From NCBI GenBank assembly GCA_937950065.1, contig CALFEN010000036.1, positions 1-7,566 on the forward strand: a DNA stretch of 7,566 bases. The letters run 5' to 3'. The notes under the pieces are model-generated. The model was not told where the DNA came from and ran no database searches. It worked only from the letters and a program-made list of their open reading frames with translations. This document shows, in pieces, positions 1 to 6,553 of the stretch. Source of the stretch: an uncultured bacterium. Its GTDB lineage: Bacteria; Patescibacteria; JAEDAM01; Absconditabacterales; Absconditicoccaceae. Within the stretch, counting starts at the first letter, position 1. The number at the start of each line of letters is the position of its first letter. The translations under genes and the position numbers were made by a program.

Positions 1-407
1 TCATAGTCTGCGGTTTCAAATAATTTTTTAAAACTACCTCGTTTTGTAAAGATAGTTTGTGCTATAGTTTGCCAGGTTTTTATATGTTTATTTGGCTGTA
101 GTGCGATTTTGTATTGTATCAAATAATTTCTCAATAATTCTTCAGGCATAGTTGCACAGAGTTTTATATCAAAGACTTTTTTGGTTTCTTGATTATTGTA
201 TGTTTTTAATGCTGCTTCCCATAATTTATAGCTGTTTCTTTGATAATTTAGACTCATTGGCAATGTGAAATATGCTATACGTAATTCTGTTTCAGTTTCC
301 TTAAATACAGGGCTTGTATCTTCAGGCATAGTTTGAATCCCCAAAAGTCAGTGCTTGTATGCATAGAGAAGTTTTTTACAATTTGAAATTATAGCTTCTT
401 TGTCCAT
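1..407 (-). CDS. Unrecognised protein, N-terminal 135 residues (gene runs off the window)
   Basis: With UGA = Gly the frame is open from an ATG at 407 to the window edge, giving 135 residues and one in-frame TGA (residue 20, HGLL context). Under the standard code it would begin at a later ATG near 329. The upstream ATG is preferred because the frame between them is open and reads like protein (MDKEAIISNCKKLLYAYKH). The product is soluble and mixed-charge, with motifs such as TMPED, YFTLPMSLNYQRNS and a W-rich helical stretch. There is no signal peptide or membrane segment. I do not recognise the family. A helical DNA-glycosylase-like fold crossed my mind but no diagnostic motif supports it. 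It lies 96 bases after the Obg stop. The leader is A-rich with no Shine-Dalgarno. The coding call is fairly sure; function is unknown. Confidence 0.75.
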
Positions 408-480
408 ATTCAGTATTTTTTGTAAATTTAATATTTTTAGCTCCGACTTTGTCTGTGCAGAGACATTGCAACAGCACTAT

Positions 481-505
481 AATTTATAAAGAGCCAATGG
501 CTCTT
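481..505 (-). terminator. Possible intrinsic terminator overlapping the Obg stop
   Basis: A perfect 7-bp stem, AAGAGCC/GGCTCTT with an AAT loop (489-505), is followed in the minus direction by TTTATAAATT. The stem overlaps the TAA stop of Obg at 504-506. It is short and its T-tract is interrupted, so termination may be partial, with read-through into the gene at 407-1. Confidence 0.4.
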
Positions 506-1994
506 AGTCCCACATTATATATCTATCATCAAGTCAAGGGTAAATGGATTTTATTTTTATTACATCTCACCTTTTTATTCATTTTCTTTCCCAGTCCTTG
601 AGTATGAGTTTTTTGCCGAGCGTATCCCAAAACCGTAGTTCTGCTTCGTCATTGCCCCAAGGTAGTGCAAAAACATAATAACAAACATCTTCGTCAAGTA
701 TTTCTCGGATATTTATATATTTTGCCTCTGATTCGTTGATATATCATTGGTCAAGAAGCTTGTCTCTTTCCCAGTCTGTAACGTCTTCTATATAATTAGT
801 AATAATCTTTTTGGATTTAAATTTGTCAAAATCAAGAATATCTTTGGAATCAAAGTTTTTTATTTTAAGAGAAATATTATTTACAAAATTTTCTATCCCA
901 AACCTTGTAAAGCATGAAATAGTAGAAATATTATTTTTTAATATATTTTTAGTTATTTTTAATTTTTTTGATATTTTTTCCAAAAAGTGTTTTTGGTATT
1001 CACTCAAAATTTCTTCATCATCTATAGTGTCATATTTATTAAATACAAAATAGATAAGTTTTTTGAGAATAACGTATTTCTCTTTACCAAAATATCATAC
1101 TACTTCAAGTATTATCTGATTGTCCTCTGTAGTAATATCAATACTTATATCGTCTATTTTTTCTCCAAACTCGAGAGAGCCGGTAAATCTTTCTTTGATA
1201 TAAGAAATAATTTCATCGTAGATTTGTCAGATTTCGTCTATACCTGTTTCATATCTGGAAATATCAAGCACAAACGCCCATACTTTGGCTTTGAGTACGT
1301 GCCTCAAAAATTCTGTACCAAGTCATTTACCTTGAGAAGCTCATTGTATTAGTCAAGGCACATCTACCACGTTGAAGGCAAAATCTCAAGTTTTTACTAC
1401 GCCGATATTTGGTACTAATGTAGTAAAATGATAATCCGCTGTTTTTGCTTTGGTGTTTGAAATTGTGTTTATGATAGTGGATTTTCCTACGCTTGGTGTG
1501 CCTATCAGTGCCAAATCTCATAGAAGCTGTAATTCCAGAGTTATCTCCATACTTTGTCAAGGTTCGCCAAGTAGAGCAAAATCAGGATATTGTCTGGTAG
1601 ATGTTTTGAAATGGATGTTTCCAAGTCATCATCTTCATCACTTTACTATCAAAAATTCTTCTCCATCTTTGATAAACTGACAAAGTATCTCTCATTTTTC
1701 ATTTTTTATAACGGTTCATATAGGAACCGGTAAATACATATTTTCAGCGTTGGCACCATACATATCTTTTTTCATACCTGGTTGCCCATCGTCAGCTTTA
1801 TATTTTTTTTTAAATTTATATTTTATTAGGGTATTTTCGTCTTTGCTGCAGACTAGGAAAATATTCCCTCCTTTGCCACCGTCTCATCAGGCAGGCCCTC
1901 CGAATTCTTCATATTTTTCGTGTCTGCCTGTAGCTGCTCATCTTCATCAGTTCCCGGCTTGCAGCAGGACTTTTACTTTATCATAAAATTTCAT
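504..1994 (-). CDS. obg: GTPase Obg/CgtA, read with UGA = Gly
   Basis: Obg is an essential GTPase that binds the 50S ribosomal subunit and acts in its maturation and in stress signalling. The 496-residue frame (ATG 1994, TAA 504-506) carries about 23 in-frame TGA codons, nearly all at family-conserved glycines. The glycine-rich Obg fold spans about residues 1-157 (GGPAGGDGGKGG at 32-43, KGGRGGLGN at 118-126, LGEPG at 142-146). The GTPase domain has P-loop GTPSVGKS 165-172, the switch I stretch FTTLVPN 190-196, G3 DVPG 211-214 followed by LIQGASQGKGLG, G4 NKYD 319-322 and a G5-like ISC at 359-361. The C-terminus ends in GIKRGDVIKI, like the OCT tail. G3 to G4 is roughly 30-40 residues longer than I would expect. 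The conserved glycine of G3 is itself a TGA. There is no clear SD (leader AAGTAAGCA). The gene starts 40 bases after the preceding acetyltransferase. Identification is secure. Confidence 0.97.
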
Positions 1995-2034
1995 TGCTTA
2001 CTTAAGTTATTTTTTAAAATAGTGTCTGTGCGTG

Positions 2035-2535
2035 TTATAATCCTATCCAGTACCTTTTTTTTCAGTTTATTATATCTTGTAATATTCAACCGTTCTTTTC
2101 TATTATTTCGCAGGATCAGATACTGTTTTTTTTACAAGTTAATAATACTTTTTTTAGTCATATTCTTTTTGCTTCTTCCAGTGTTAATTCCAAAATTTTT
2201 GTTCAATATCATTTATTACGTGCAGAAGGGAGTATTACATATCATATATTTCATCACCTATTGATTGATCAGTCCTCCAGTTCATGCATCAGTTTAACTA
2301 TTCATACGGGTTTGTCATCTATAAAGAAACAAAATGTAGTGATTGGACTTTGTTGTGATTTCAATCATATTCATAGGGACTCATTCTCTTTCGTAATCTT
2401 TCGTTGTTCAAATTCTTCCAAATTTTTTCAGTTCATCTCGTTACTGATTCAGTTGCTGTCCAACGGGATTTCCTGTAATAATTGATAGACATCTTCTCCG
2501 CTATCTTTTCAAATTTCTTTTAATTTAAAGTCCAT
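2035..2535 (-). CDS. GNAT-family N-acetyltransferase, copy 1
   Basis: GNAT enzymes move an acetyl group from acetyl-CoA to an amine. The ATG at 2535 and TAA at 2035-2037 give 166 residues with about 16 in-frame TGA. The stretch GGNIGYVILPSARNKGYG ends in the pyrophosphate-binding loop R-N-K-G-Y-G (residues 106-111), where both glycines are TGA. Next come LKKVLLTC and IIEKNGG, and a terminal RYWI, a pattern typical of the COG3981-like predicted acetyltransferases. The substrate cannot be deduced. The N-terminus (KDSGED, NEMNGK, KENESLGIGLK) is shared with copy 2. Copy 1 has RNKG where copy 2 has the more usual RGKG. The 162-base gap before it, with a promoter-like site, suggests it can start its own transcript with Obg downstream. 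Confidence 0.93.
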
Positions 2536-2568
2536 TATTTTTTATTGCATTATTAAAACTTACTTTTC

Positions 2569-2598
2569 GTTATATGTCTTTTTTTCATGTATCGGCAA
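2569..2598 (-). promoter_or_regulatory. Possible promoter for GNAT copy 1 and Obg
   Basis: The minus strand reads TTGCCG, 18 bases, TATAAC. A start would fall about 27 bases before the ATG at 2535. The -35 box is only 4 of 6. It lies in the one sizeable gap (2536-2697) inside the run of genes, which favours its being real. Confidence 0.35.
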
Positions 2599-2697
2599 TC
2601 TTTATTCTAGTCAATTCCTTCTTTTTTGTTCTAGTTATACTGCAATGATACAGGACAATAGGAGTTGATTTTAAAGTTATTTTTAAAAACATTGTTT

Positions 2698-3198
2698 TTA
2701 TAATTGTATCCAGTACCTTCTTTCTCACTCTATTATATTTTCTAGAATGCCATTATTTTTTTCTATTATTTTGTAGGATCATATATTGTCTTTTTCACAC
2801 GTAAGTAAAACTTTTTTTAGTCATATTCCCTTTGCCTTTATCAAAAGCAATTCCAAGATTTTTGTTCAGTATCCTTTACCACGAGCAGCCTCGACTAAAA
2901 TATATGATATATTTCATCATTTGATCATTAGAGATTCATTTAGCTTGTGTCTCAATTTCCCTATTCACAAAGGTTTGTCGTCTACAAAAAAACAAAACGT
3001 GCCGACTTTAACCCGTTCAGGTTTGAGTCAGATTCACAATGATTCATTCTCTTTATCTATCTTTCGTTGCTGGAAATCTTCAATTGTTTTTCAATACATT
3101 TCGTTGATTATTCAATTCTCTTTTCAGAGGATCTGTTGTAGCATTTGATAAATGTCTTCTCCGCTATCTTTTCAAATTTTTATTAATTTGAAGTTCAT
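2698..3198 (-). CDS. GNAT-family N-acetyltransferase, copy 2
   Basis: Paralogue of the gene at 2535-2035, with identical length (166 residues) and about 13 in-frame TGA codons. The acetyl-CoA loop is R-G-K-G-Y-G (residues 106-111), followed by TKILELLLIKAKGIGLKKV, LLTCEKDNIGS and IIEKNNG, then a terminal RYWIQL. This is the full signature of predicted GNAT acetyltransferases. Where copy 1 reads GGNIGY, this copy reads GGNISY. Substrate unknown. The ATG at 3198 follows the Nudix stop by 19 bases, so it is probably co-transcribed with it. The leader ATTACAAATAA has no SD. A 7-bp AT stem with an ATT loop (2684-2700) overlaps the TAA stop and is too weak to call a terminator. Confidence 0.93.
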
Positions 3199-3217
3199 TT
3201 ATTTGTAATATTTTAAA

Positions 3218-3619
3218 TTATATATCTAAATATTGGATTTCTTGTTTCAATCGAGTTGGAAAGTTTCAATCCAATATCTCTTGTTTTGTTTTCCAAAAAT
3301 ACTTTGAATGTTCATGACTTAATACAATCTCTCATCATATATATTTTACTATAAATGTAATACCCACGAGATGCAGTTCATTTTTGGTAAATCACCAAGT
3401 ATTTGATGGATTTATTATTTCTACGTCTATACCTATTTCTTCTTTACATTCTCTTTTTAATGCATTTTTCAAGTCCTCTCATCGATTAATTCTTCATCAA
3501 GGGAGATCAAAATCATTTGGGTTTACGTCTTCGTCGTCGGATTTAAAAAGTATCAGTATTTTATTATCTTGATTCAAAATCATAGCTTTGACAGCGATTC
3601 AAAAGATTTGTTTATTCAT
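3218..3619 (-). CDS. Nudix hydrolase
   Basis: Nudix enzymes cleave nucleoside diphosphates linked to another group, such as oxidised or non-canonical NTPs and nucleotide sugars, using divalent metal. The 133-residue frame (ATG 3619, TAA 3218-3220) holds a complete Nudix box at residues 42-64: G-x5-E-x7-RE-x-x-EE-x-G-x, read as G, RINRG, E, DLKNALK, RE, CK, EE, IGI. The start of the box reads LPGG, with both glycines coded by TGA. There are about 8 in-frame TGA in total. The N-terminus (IAVKAMILNQDNKILILFKS) is the usual first strand pair. The ATG at 3619 is chosen over the one at 3583 because it supplies that strand. It begins 2 bases after the stop of the upstream gene, so they are surely one transcript. 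Substrate cannot be deduced. Confidence 0.95.
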
Positions 3620-3621
3620 AA

Positions 3622-3819
3622 TTATTTGTTTAAAATATTATCTTTAAATTTTTTTACATCTTCGCTATTTTCTATAACTTCTCAAGTATATAATTTTTGT
3701 AAAAGCATAAGAACTCCGCAATTACCACATTTTCACCAGTTACAACCTTGTTGTTTTTGGTAAAACTCCTGACACATTGACATTTCTTTGTCAAAGATAT
3801 CTTTAGTTATTAATTTCAT
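3622..3819 (-). CDS. Small four-cysteine protein (CxxxxCxxC)
   Basis: 65 residues, with ATG at 3819, TAA at 3622-3624 and two in-frame TGA. The centre reads GCNWGKCGNCGVLMLLQKLY, with cysteines at 26, 31 and 34, plus Cys16 in MSMCQEFY. This spacing suggests a bound metal ion or Fe-S centre. I have the impression that similar small W-G-x-C-x-x-C-G-V proteins occur in other CPR genomes, but no function is known to me. It overlaps the upstream gene by 17 bases and sits 2 bases before the Nudix start, so translation is probably coupled. Confidence 0.85.
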
Positions 3820-4219
3820 CAGTTACATCAATTTGATTTAAGTTAAATGATTGTCATTCATATTCCATTTTTTCCAAAACTTTGCCGGTGTAATCGTCTG
3901 TAAAAATGCAGTATTCTACATTTTCGAAGTGGTCTTTTTCTACGGCTTTTGGGTTTTGTATAATTGCTATATATATGTCGTTGTATTTTATAAAATAATT
4001 TAATTTATTTTCATCTCATAAGTGCACATTAAATGATATATTTTGTATATCATATTCTCCAGGGTAGTCTATAATAAAGTTACTTTTACTCCCAAAATTC
4101 ATATTAGGTCATAACGTCCTTCTGAGGTTGATATATTCGTGTAGAGTGTGTTCTTCGGTGTCAGTAAAATAAAATTTGTTTTCTATCAAAAAACCATTTT
4201 CTAATTTTTTTATTTCCAT
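3803..4219 (-). CDS. Hypothetical protein, possibly related to MBL-fold (UlaG-like) proteins
   Basis: 138 residues, with ATG at 4219, TAA at 3803-3805 and three in-frame TGA. The sequence is beta-rich and acidic with no membrane segment. The stretch IIDYPGEYDIQNISF, followed by short strands (NYFIKYNDIYIAIIQNP), resembles the PGEY-plus-strand region of UlaG-like metallo-beta-lactamase-fold proteins common in CPR bacteria. The HxHxDH metal site is absent, so if related it is a shortened non-catalytic version. That assignment is a weak inference. It starts 20 bases after the pilin-like gene stop and overlaps the four-cysteine gene. Confidence 0.8.
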
Positions 4220-4239
4220 TATTAATATTTTTTTAGTTT

Positions 4240-4662
4240 TTAAATTTTGAAGAAGTTTGGATTGATAAGGTGTAGAATCGCTCACGAAAGACCGAGTAAA
4301 GCGATAGCTATTACAACTTTGAGTATGAGTGATTTTCATTTTGCTACAAGTCATTGGTTCATTCATCAGGCGGTAATCATCACTCATCATAATATCACCA
4401 TCAAAAGAGCTATAACCAATACTAGAGTAATAACTATTTTTGCTACTCATCACATTAGTTTGGGGAATGCATTGGATACGTTGGTTTCTCAAGAACTACC
4501 ACCTTCATCCTCAGTAGATATACAGTTCCCTACAAAAGGCACGTCTGTGTTTAGTTTGATAGCACCATCTCCGCAATCACTCCCTCCATCTGCCAAAGCA
4601 ACAGAAAAACTATTTGTAATAAAGGTTAAACAAGCAACCCATAATAATACTTTTTTTATCAT
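4240..4662 (-). CDS. Secreted type IV secretion/pilin-like membrane protein
   Basis: 140 residues, with ATG at 4662, TAA at 4240-4242 and ten in-frame TGA. Residues 1-24 are a signal peptide (MIKK, hydrophobic core, then ALA cleavage site before DGG). A short exported segment with Cys30 and Cys47 could form a disulphide. Two hydrophobic helices follow, at about 73-97 and 114-133, joined by GGMNQGLVAKGKS, and the end is LINPNFFKI. Signal peptide, two helices, a glycine- and lysine-rich loop and a terminal INP resemble the VirB2/TrbC-like pilin proteins frequent in CPR genomes (Pfam T4SS_pilin type). In that role it would be a subunit of a surface pilus or DNA-transfer structure. No secretion ATPase or channel gene is nearby. 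A promoter-like site lies just upstream. Confidence 0.85.
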
Positions 4663-4692
4663 ATATATTTATTAAAAAAATAATATATAATA

Positions 4693-4720
4693 ATGATAAG
4701 GATTTTTTCGGTTTTTTCAA
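4693..4720 (-). promoter_or_regulatory. Possible promoter for the pilin-like gene and downstream run
   Basis: The minus strand reads TTGAAA, 16 bases, TATCAT. Transcription would begin about 24 bases before the ATG at 4662. It directly follows the YqeY stop, so the pilin-led run can be transcribed independently. Confidence 0.5.
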
Positions 4721-4729
4721 TACAAAATT

Positions 4730-5173
4730 TTAAATCATAGAATTTATTATATCATTCATCATCTTTGGGTCTACCACTGTTTTGTATTCGTTCATGATAC
4801 TTGCTATAAGCCTACCTCTTTCTTTTTTTAGATCTTGAATTCCGAGAAATCAGATCTTTTTTTGTATAAGCTGTCTTAAGTCGGTTTCGGTCATCTCTTG
4901 TGGAAGATATGTTTTCAAAATTTCTATGGATTTTATCTCAATATCAATGTCTTCAATCTTTCCAGCTTTTCTTAAATATTCCAGGCTTTCTTCTCTTGAT
5001 TTTATTTCTTTTCTGATTACTCCGATAATGTCTGCTTCATCAAGTTCTCTACCAAGTTCTATTTCCTTGTACTTCATTTGAGAAATCAAATAATTCAATA
5101 CTCATTTTTTTATTTCTTCTTTATTTATCATCGCTTCCTTATATTCCTGCAGTATTTTTTTATTTAGTTCCAT
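4730..5173 (-). CDS. yqeY: GatB/YqeY family protein
   Basis: 147 residues, with ATG at 5173, TAA at 4730-4732 and two in-frame TGA; the usual family length is about 147-150. The standard code would show only an 82-residue piece starting at 5098. Family features, in order: an N-terminal helix (KEAMINKEEIKKGVLNYL), the Lys/Glu-rich pair YKEIELGREL and EADIIGVIRKEIKSREES, then EIKSIEILKTYLPQEM, which is the diagnostic E-x-x-x-L-x-x-YLPxx. The C-terminal GfLGiqDLKKERGRLIASIM part resembles the tRNA-binding tail domain of GatB. YqeY proteins stand alone. Their role is poorly defined and presumed linked to tRNA. A good sigma70-type promoter lies just upstream. Confidence 0.95.
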
Positions 5174-5202
5174 TTTTGAGTGATTATTTATAAAGTAACA
5201 AC

Positions 5203-5230
5203 TTTATAGTTATATAAACAAAAATTTCAA
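5203..5230 (-). promoter_or_regulatory. Promoter for the GatB/YqeY gene
   Basis: The minus strand reads TTGAAA, 16 bases, TATAAA, close to the sigma70 consensus. The start would fall near 5195, about 22 bases before the ATG at 5173. Confidence 0.65.
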
Positions 5231-5270
5231 CTTTATTTTTGTGTTTTACAAGATGTATTTGTCTAGAAAC

Positions 5271-5308
5271 TATAAAAAAATAAATAAAATTTTTTTGGGA
5301 AATTTTAT
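5271..5308 (-). terminator. Probable AT-rich terminator after the cysteine-peptide gene
   Basis: A perfect 9-bp stem, ATAAAATTT/AAATTTTAT (5284-5292 with 5300-5308), has a 7-base loop. In the minus direction it is followed by TTATTTTTTTATA. It separates the GC-rich insert from the YqeY promoter. The stem is AT-only, so efficiency is uncertain. Confidence 0.45.
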
Positions 5309-5379
5309 GTCCTGAAAACATATTTTAAGTCTATACCATTTTTTGTAAATGATAAATTTATATTATTTACTTGTAGAAA

Positions 5380-5436
5380 TTAATCCTTGGTAATTTTTGT
5401 ATTTTTTGATAATGGAGGGCGGGTGCCGCCCTCCAT
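5380..5436 (-). CDS. Possible 18-codon ORF coupled to the cysteine peptide
   Basis: The TAA of the upstream ORF runs straight into TAAGGAGG. The strong Shine-Dalgarno GGAGG is followed by ATCC and then ATG at 5436. The frame reads MEGGTRPPLSKNTKITKD and stops at 5380-5382. It has no TGA. Its first eight codons form the hairpin at 5412-5436, so the start codon is buried in structure. It could be a real micropeptide, a translation-dependent switch, or chance. Only the SD spacing and stop overlap favour translation. Confidence 0.25.
   Translation of the reverse strand: MEGGTRPPLSKNTKITKD
5412..5436. repeat. GC-rich perfect hairpin 1
   Basis: ATGGAGGGCGG (5412-5422) pairs without mismatch with CCGCCCTCCAT (5426-5436) around a 3-base loop. 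Neither side has a T-tract (on the minus strand TATCAAAAAATAC follows), so it is not a typical intrinsic terminator. On the minus-strand transcript its CCTCC can also pair with the adjacent SD GGAGG, giving two competing structures. Confidence 0.7.
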
Positions 5437-5445
5437 GGATCCTCC

Positions 5446-5610
5446 TTAACATCTGCAGCGGTTTTCCCCTTTTTCTCCCTGCTCGCCTTCTTTGTCCGCA
5501 GGCTGCCCAGAGTCGTTTTCGTGCGCGTCCTGTGTCGTGACCTCTTCTTTGGGGGTAACGGACTTCAGGGTGAGTCCTCTGATCCCTCCACAGCGGTTGC
5601 ATCTGCACAT
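5446..5610 (-). CDS. 54-residue peptide with cysteine clusters at both ends
   Basis: ATG at 5610, TAA at 5446-5448. The product opens MCRCNRCGGIRG and closes NRCRC: Cys 2, 4 and 7 at one end, 52 and 54 at the other. Between them is a hydrophilic, mostly acidic linker with no predicted fold (EEVTTQDAHENDSGQ, then repeated short G-E/K units). The cysteines could bind metal or form disulphides between the ends. It is far more GC-rich than its neighbours, uses GGN for all seven glycines and has no TGA. The upstream AGCGAG is a weak SD. A promoter-like site lies at 5682-5655. Another frame here is open under the standard code but reads as Arg/Pro-rich low-quality protein. I do not recognise it. 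A non-coding RNA is the main alternative. Confidence 0.5.
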   Translation of the reverse strand: MCRCNRCGGIRGLTLKSVTPKEEVTTQDAHENDSGQPADKEGEQGEKGENRCRC

Positions 5611-5652
5611 CGTTTTTTCTCGCTGTTAGAATGTTTGTAGAACAGGATTTTT

Positions 5653-5672
5653 TTAATATAATTATATTAATT
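5653..5672. repeat. Palindromic promoter element, copy A
   Basis: TTAATATAATTATATTAA (5653-5670) is an 18-base perfect palindrome. The same element recurs at 6474-6493 with one change in its first 18 bases, and similarity extends into AATTT...AAAGT. Both copies lie over the -10 region of a minus-strand promoter, which suggests a shared operator, though very AT-rich DNA raises the chance rate. Confidence 0.45.
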
Positions 5673-5682
5673 TTAAAGTCAA
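5655..5682 (-). promoter_or_regulatory. Possible promoter for the cysteine-peptide gene
   Basis: The minus strand reads TTGACT, 16 bases, TATATT. A TATAAT also lies inside the spacer, where the second copy of the palindrome places its -10, but no good -35 fits it. The transcript would have a leader of about 37 bases before the ATG at 5610. It begins immediately after the stop of the upstream protease-like gene. Confidence 0.5.
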
Positions 5683-5687
5683 GTATT

Positions 5688-6452
5688 TTAAGGCTTTTTT
5701 GCAATATTTATTTCTTTGGTATATATTGGAACGAGTTGTTTGTATATATCTAGATATCCGTCCTGTATAGTTTTTAGCAAAGGATTGGTTAAGTTAAATT
5801 GTAATAAATACATTTTTTTTTCGTCGTCCAGTTCTACGAGATTTCATACTGCGTAAGTGATATATTCTTCATTTCCCCAGTGGGATATAGCAATATTTGG
5901 TATCCGATCATAAAATTTATAGGTAGAGTCTTCAGCATATTTTACTATAGATCCGGAAAGTATATCAAAAAATTCTTTATTGTCTCACGTGAGTTGGTCT
6001 AGATTATTCATGTTCATAGCTTTTTTTATATTTGATATTTGTGTTACGATTTTTTCTCTCATTGTTAATTTTTGGGCTATTGTCAGGTTTCGGAGTTTAT
6101 AGTGCATTAGTTCGTGATTTATTACGTAATTATCACCTGTAGCACTAATACAAATTTTATCTATGTGTGGTAAAAATCTTCCATATCCTCATTGATCCTG
6201 TCCAAAATTGCAGTCTTCGATAAAGATTTTTTCTTTTAGTTGTGAATTAGTTTCATTTGAGATTTTGCTGGAGATATCGGCGTATACAACTTTTTTTTCT
6301 AGATACAAATCATACATAAAAGAAATAAATCTTCATATATAGTTATAAAAAAGTCGCATAATATTTGATACAAGCAAAAATAGTCATACAAATCAAAGTA
6401 TTTTCAATATCAATTTTAAAAATTTTTTGCCAATAAATTTTAATTTCGTCAT
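5688..6452 (-). CDS. Membrane-anchored putative zinc metalloprotease (HELMH)
   Basis: 254 residues, with ATG at 6452, TAA at 5688-5690 and six in-frame TGA. Under the standard code it is cut into pieces. A Lys-rich N-terminus is followed by a hydrophobic segment at about 12-32, then an amphipathic stretch and a soluble domain. Residues 113-117 are HELMH in the context NYVINHELMHYKLR, an HExxH zinc site with hydrophobic flanks as in real metalloproteases. A downstream NEEYITYAVGNL (about 194-205) could supply a third glutamate ligand, gluzincin-like; this is inference. The domain family is not recognised. If N-in, C-out, it would act at the outer face of the membrane. It has its own strong promoter and sits between the two GC-rich small genes. 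The leader has no SD. Confidence 0.85.
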
Positions 6453-6473
6453 ATATTCATAGGAAAAAATAAA

Positions 6474-6493
6474 TTAATATAATTATACTAATT
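6474..6493. repeat. Palindromic promoter element, copy B
   Basis: TTAATATAATTATACTAATT matches the element at 5653-5672 apart from T to C at the fifteenth base, so this palindrome is slightly imperfect. It covers the -10 box (6482-6487) of the protease-like gene's promoter. Confidence 0.45.
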
Positions 6494-6510
6494 TCAAAAG
6501 TTATTTTCAA
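6482..6510 (-). promoter_or_regulatory. Promoter for the HELMH protease-like gene
   Basis: The minus strand reads TTGAAA, 17 bases, TATAAT: a perfect -10, ideal spacing and a 4-of-6 -35. Transcription would begin near 6475, about 23 bases before the ATG at 6452. Confidence 0.7.
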
Positions 6511-6553
6511 TAGAATATTTTAAGAAATTGCTTTAAATTTACGATTTTTTTAC

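Larger units (their letters stand above)
2005..3198 (-). repeat. Tandem gene duplication (two GNAT copies)
   Basis: Two 501-base genes lie in the same orientation about 660 bases apart, start to start. By hand alignment their products match without gaps at about 107 of 166 residues (64%). Similarity continues just past both stops: TAAGTTATTTTTTAAAAT at 2003-2020 resembles TAAAGTTATTTTTAAAAA near 2671-2689. The duplicated unit therefore included some 3' flank. The divergence means the event is old, not an assembly artefact. Confidence 0.85.

Noticed and set aside
811..2485. Several plus-strand ORFs of about 75-120 codons opposite Obg and the GNAT genes
   Set aside because: They are antisense shadows: Phe/Ser/Ile-rich with no motifs, while the minus frames carry full family signatures.
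2035..3198. The duplicated GNAT block as an insertion sequence or composite element
   Set aside because: There is no transposase, no terminal inverted repeats and no target duplication, and the copies have diverged like old paralogues.
4109..4492. Minus-strand 127-codon ORF spanning the pilin-like and following gene
   Set aside because: It overlaps both in another frame for most of its length, changes to the real frame only at its end, and reads as His/Ser/Met-rich noise.
504..4662. Reading the broken standard-code frames as a field of pseudogenes
   Set aside because: The interruptions are only TGA, never TAA or TAG, and sit at conserved glycines. Decay would give mixed stops and frameshifts.
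5412..5564. Plus-strand ORF starting in the GC hairpin (MEGGCRPP...)
   Set aside because: It has no plus-strand promoter or SD, needs UGA read-through, and is opposite a more protein-like minus frame that has a promoter.
5363..5704. Minus-strand 113-codon ORF through the GC-rich insert
   Set aside because: It begins inside the end of the protease-like gene, is Arg/Gly/Pro-rich in the GC block and Ile/Lys-rich outside it, as expected of base composition and not of a protein.
6441..6460. Tiny upstream ORF (ATG 6460, MNIGRN) overlapping the protease-like start
   Set aside because: Six codons with no SD; easily chance in this base composition.
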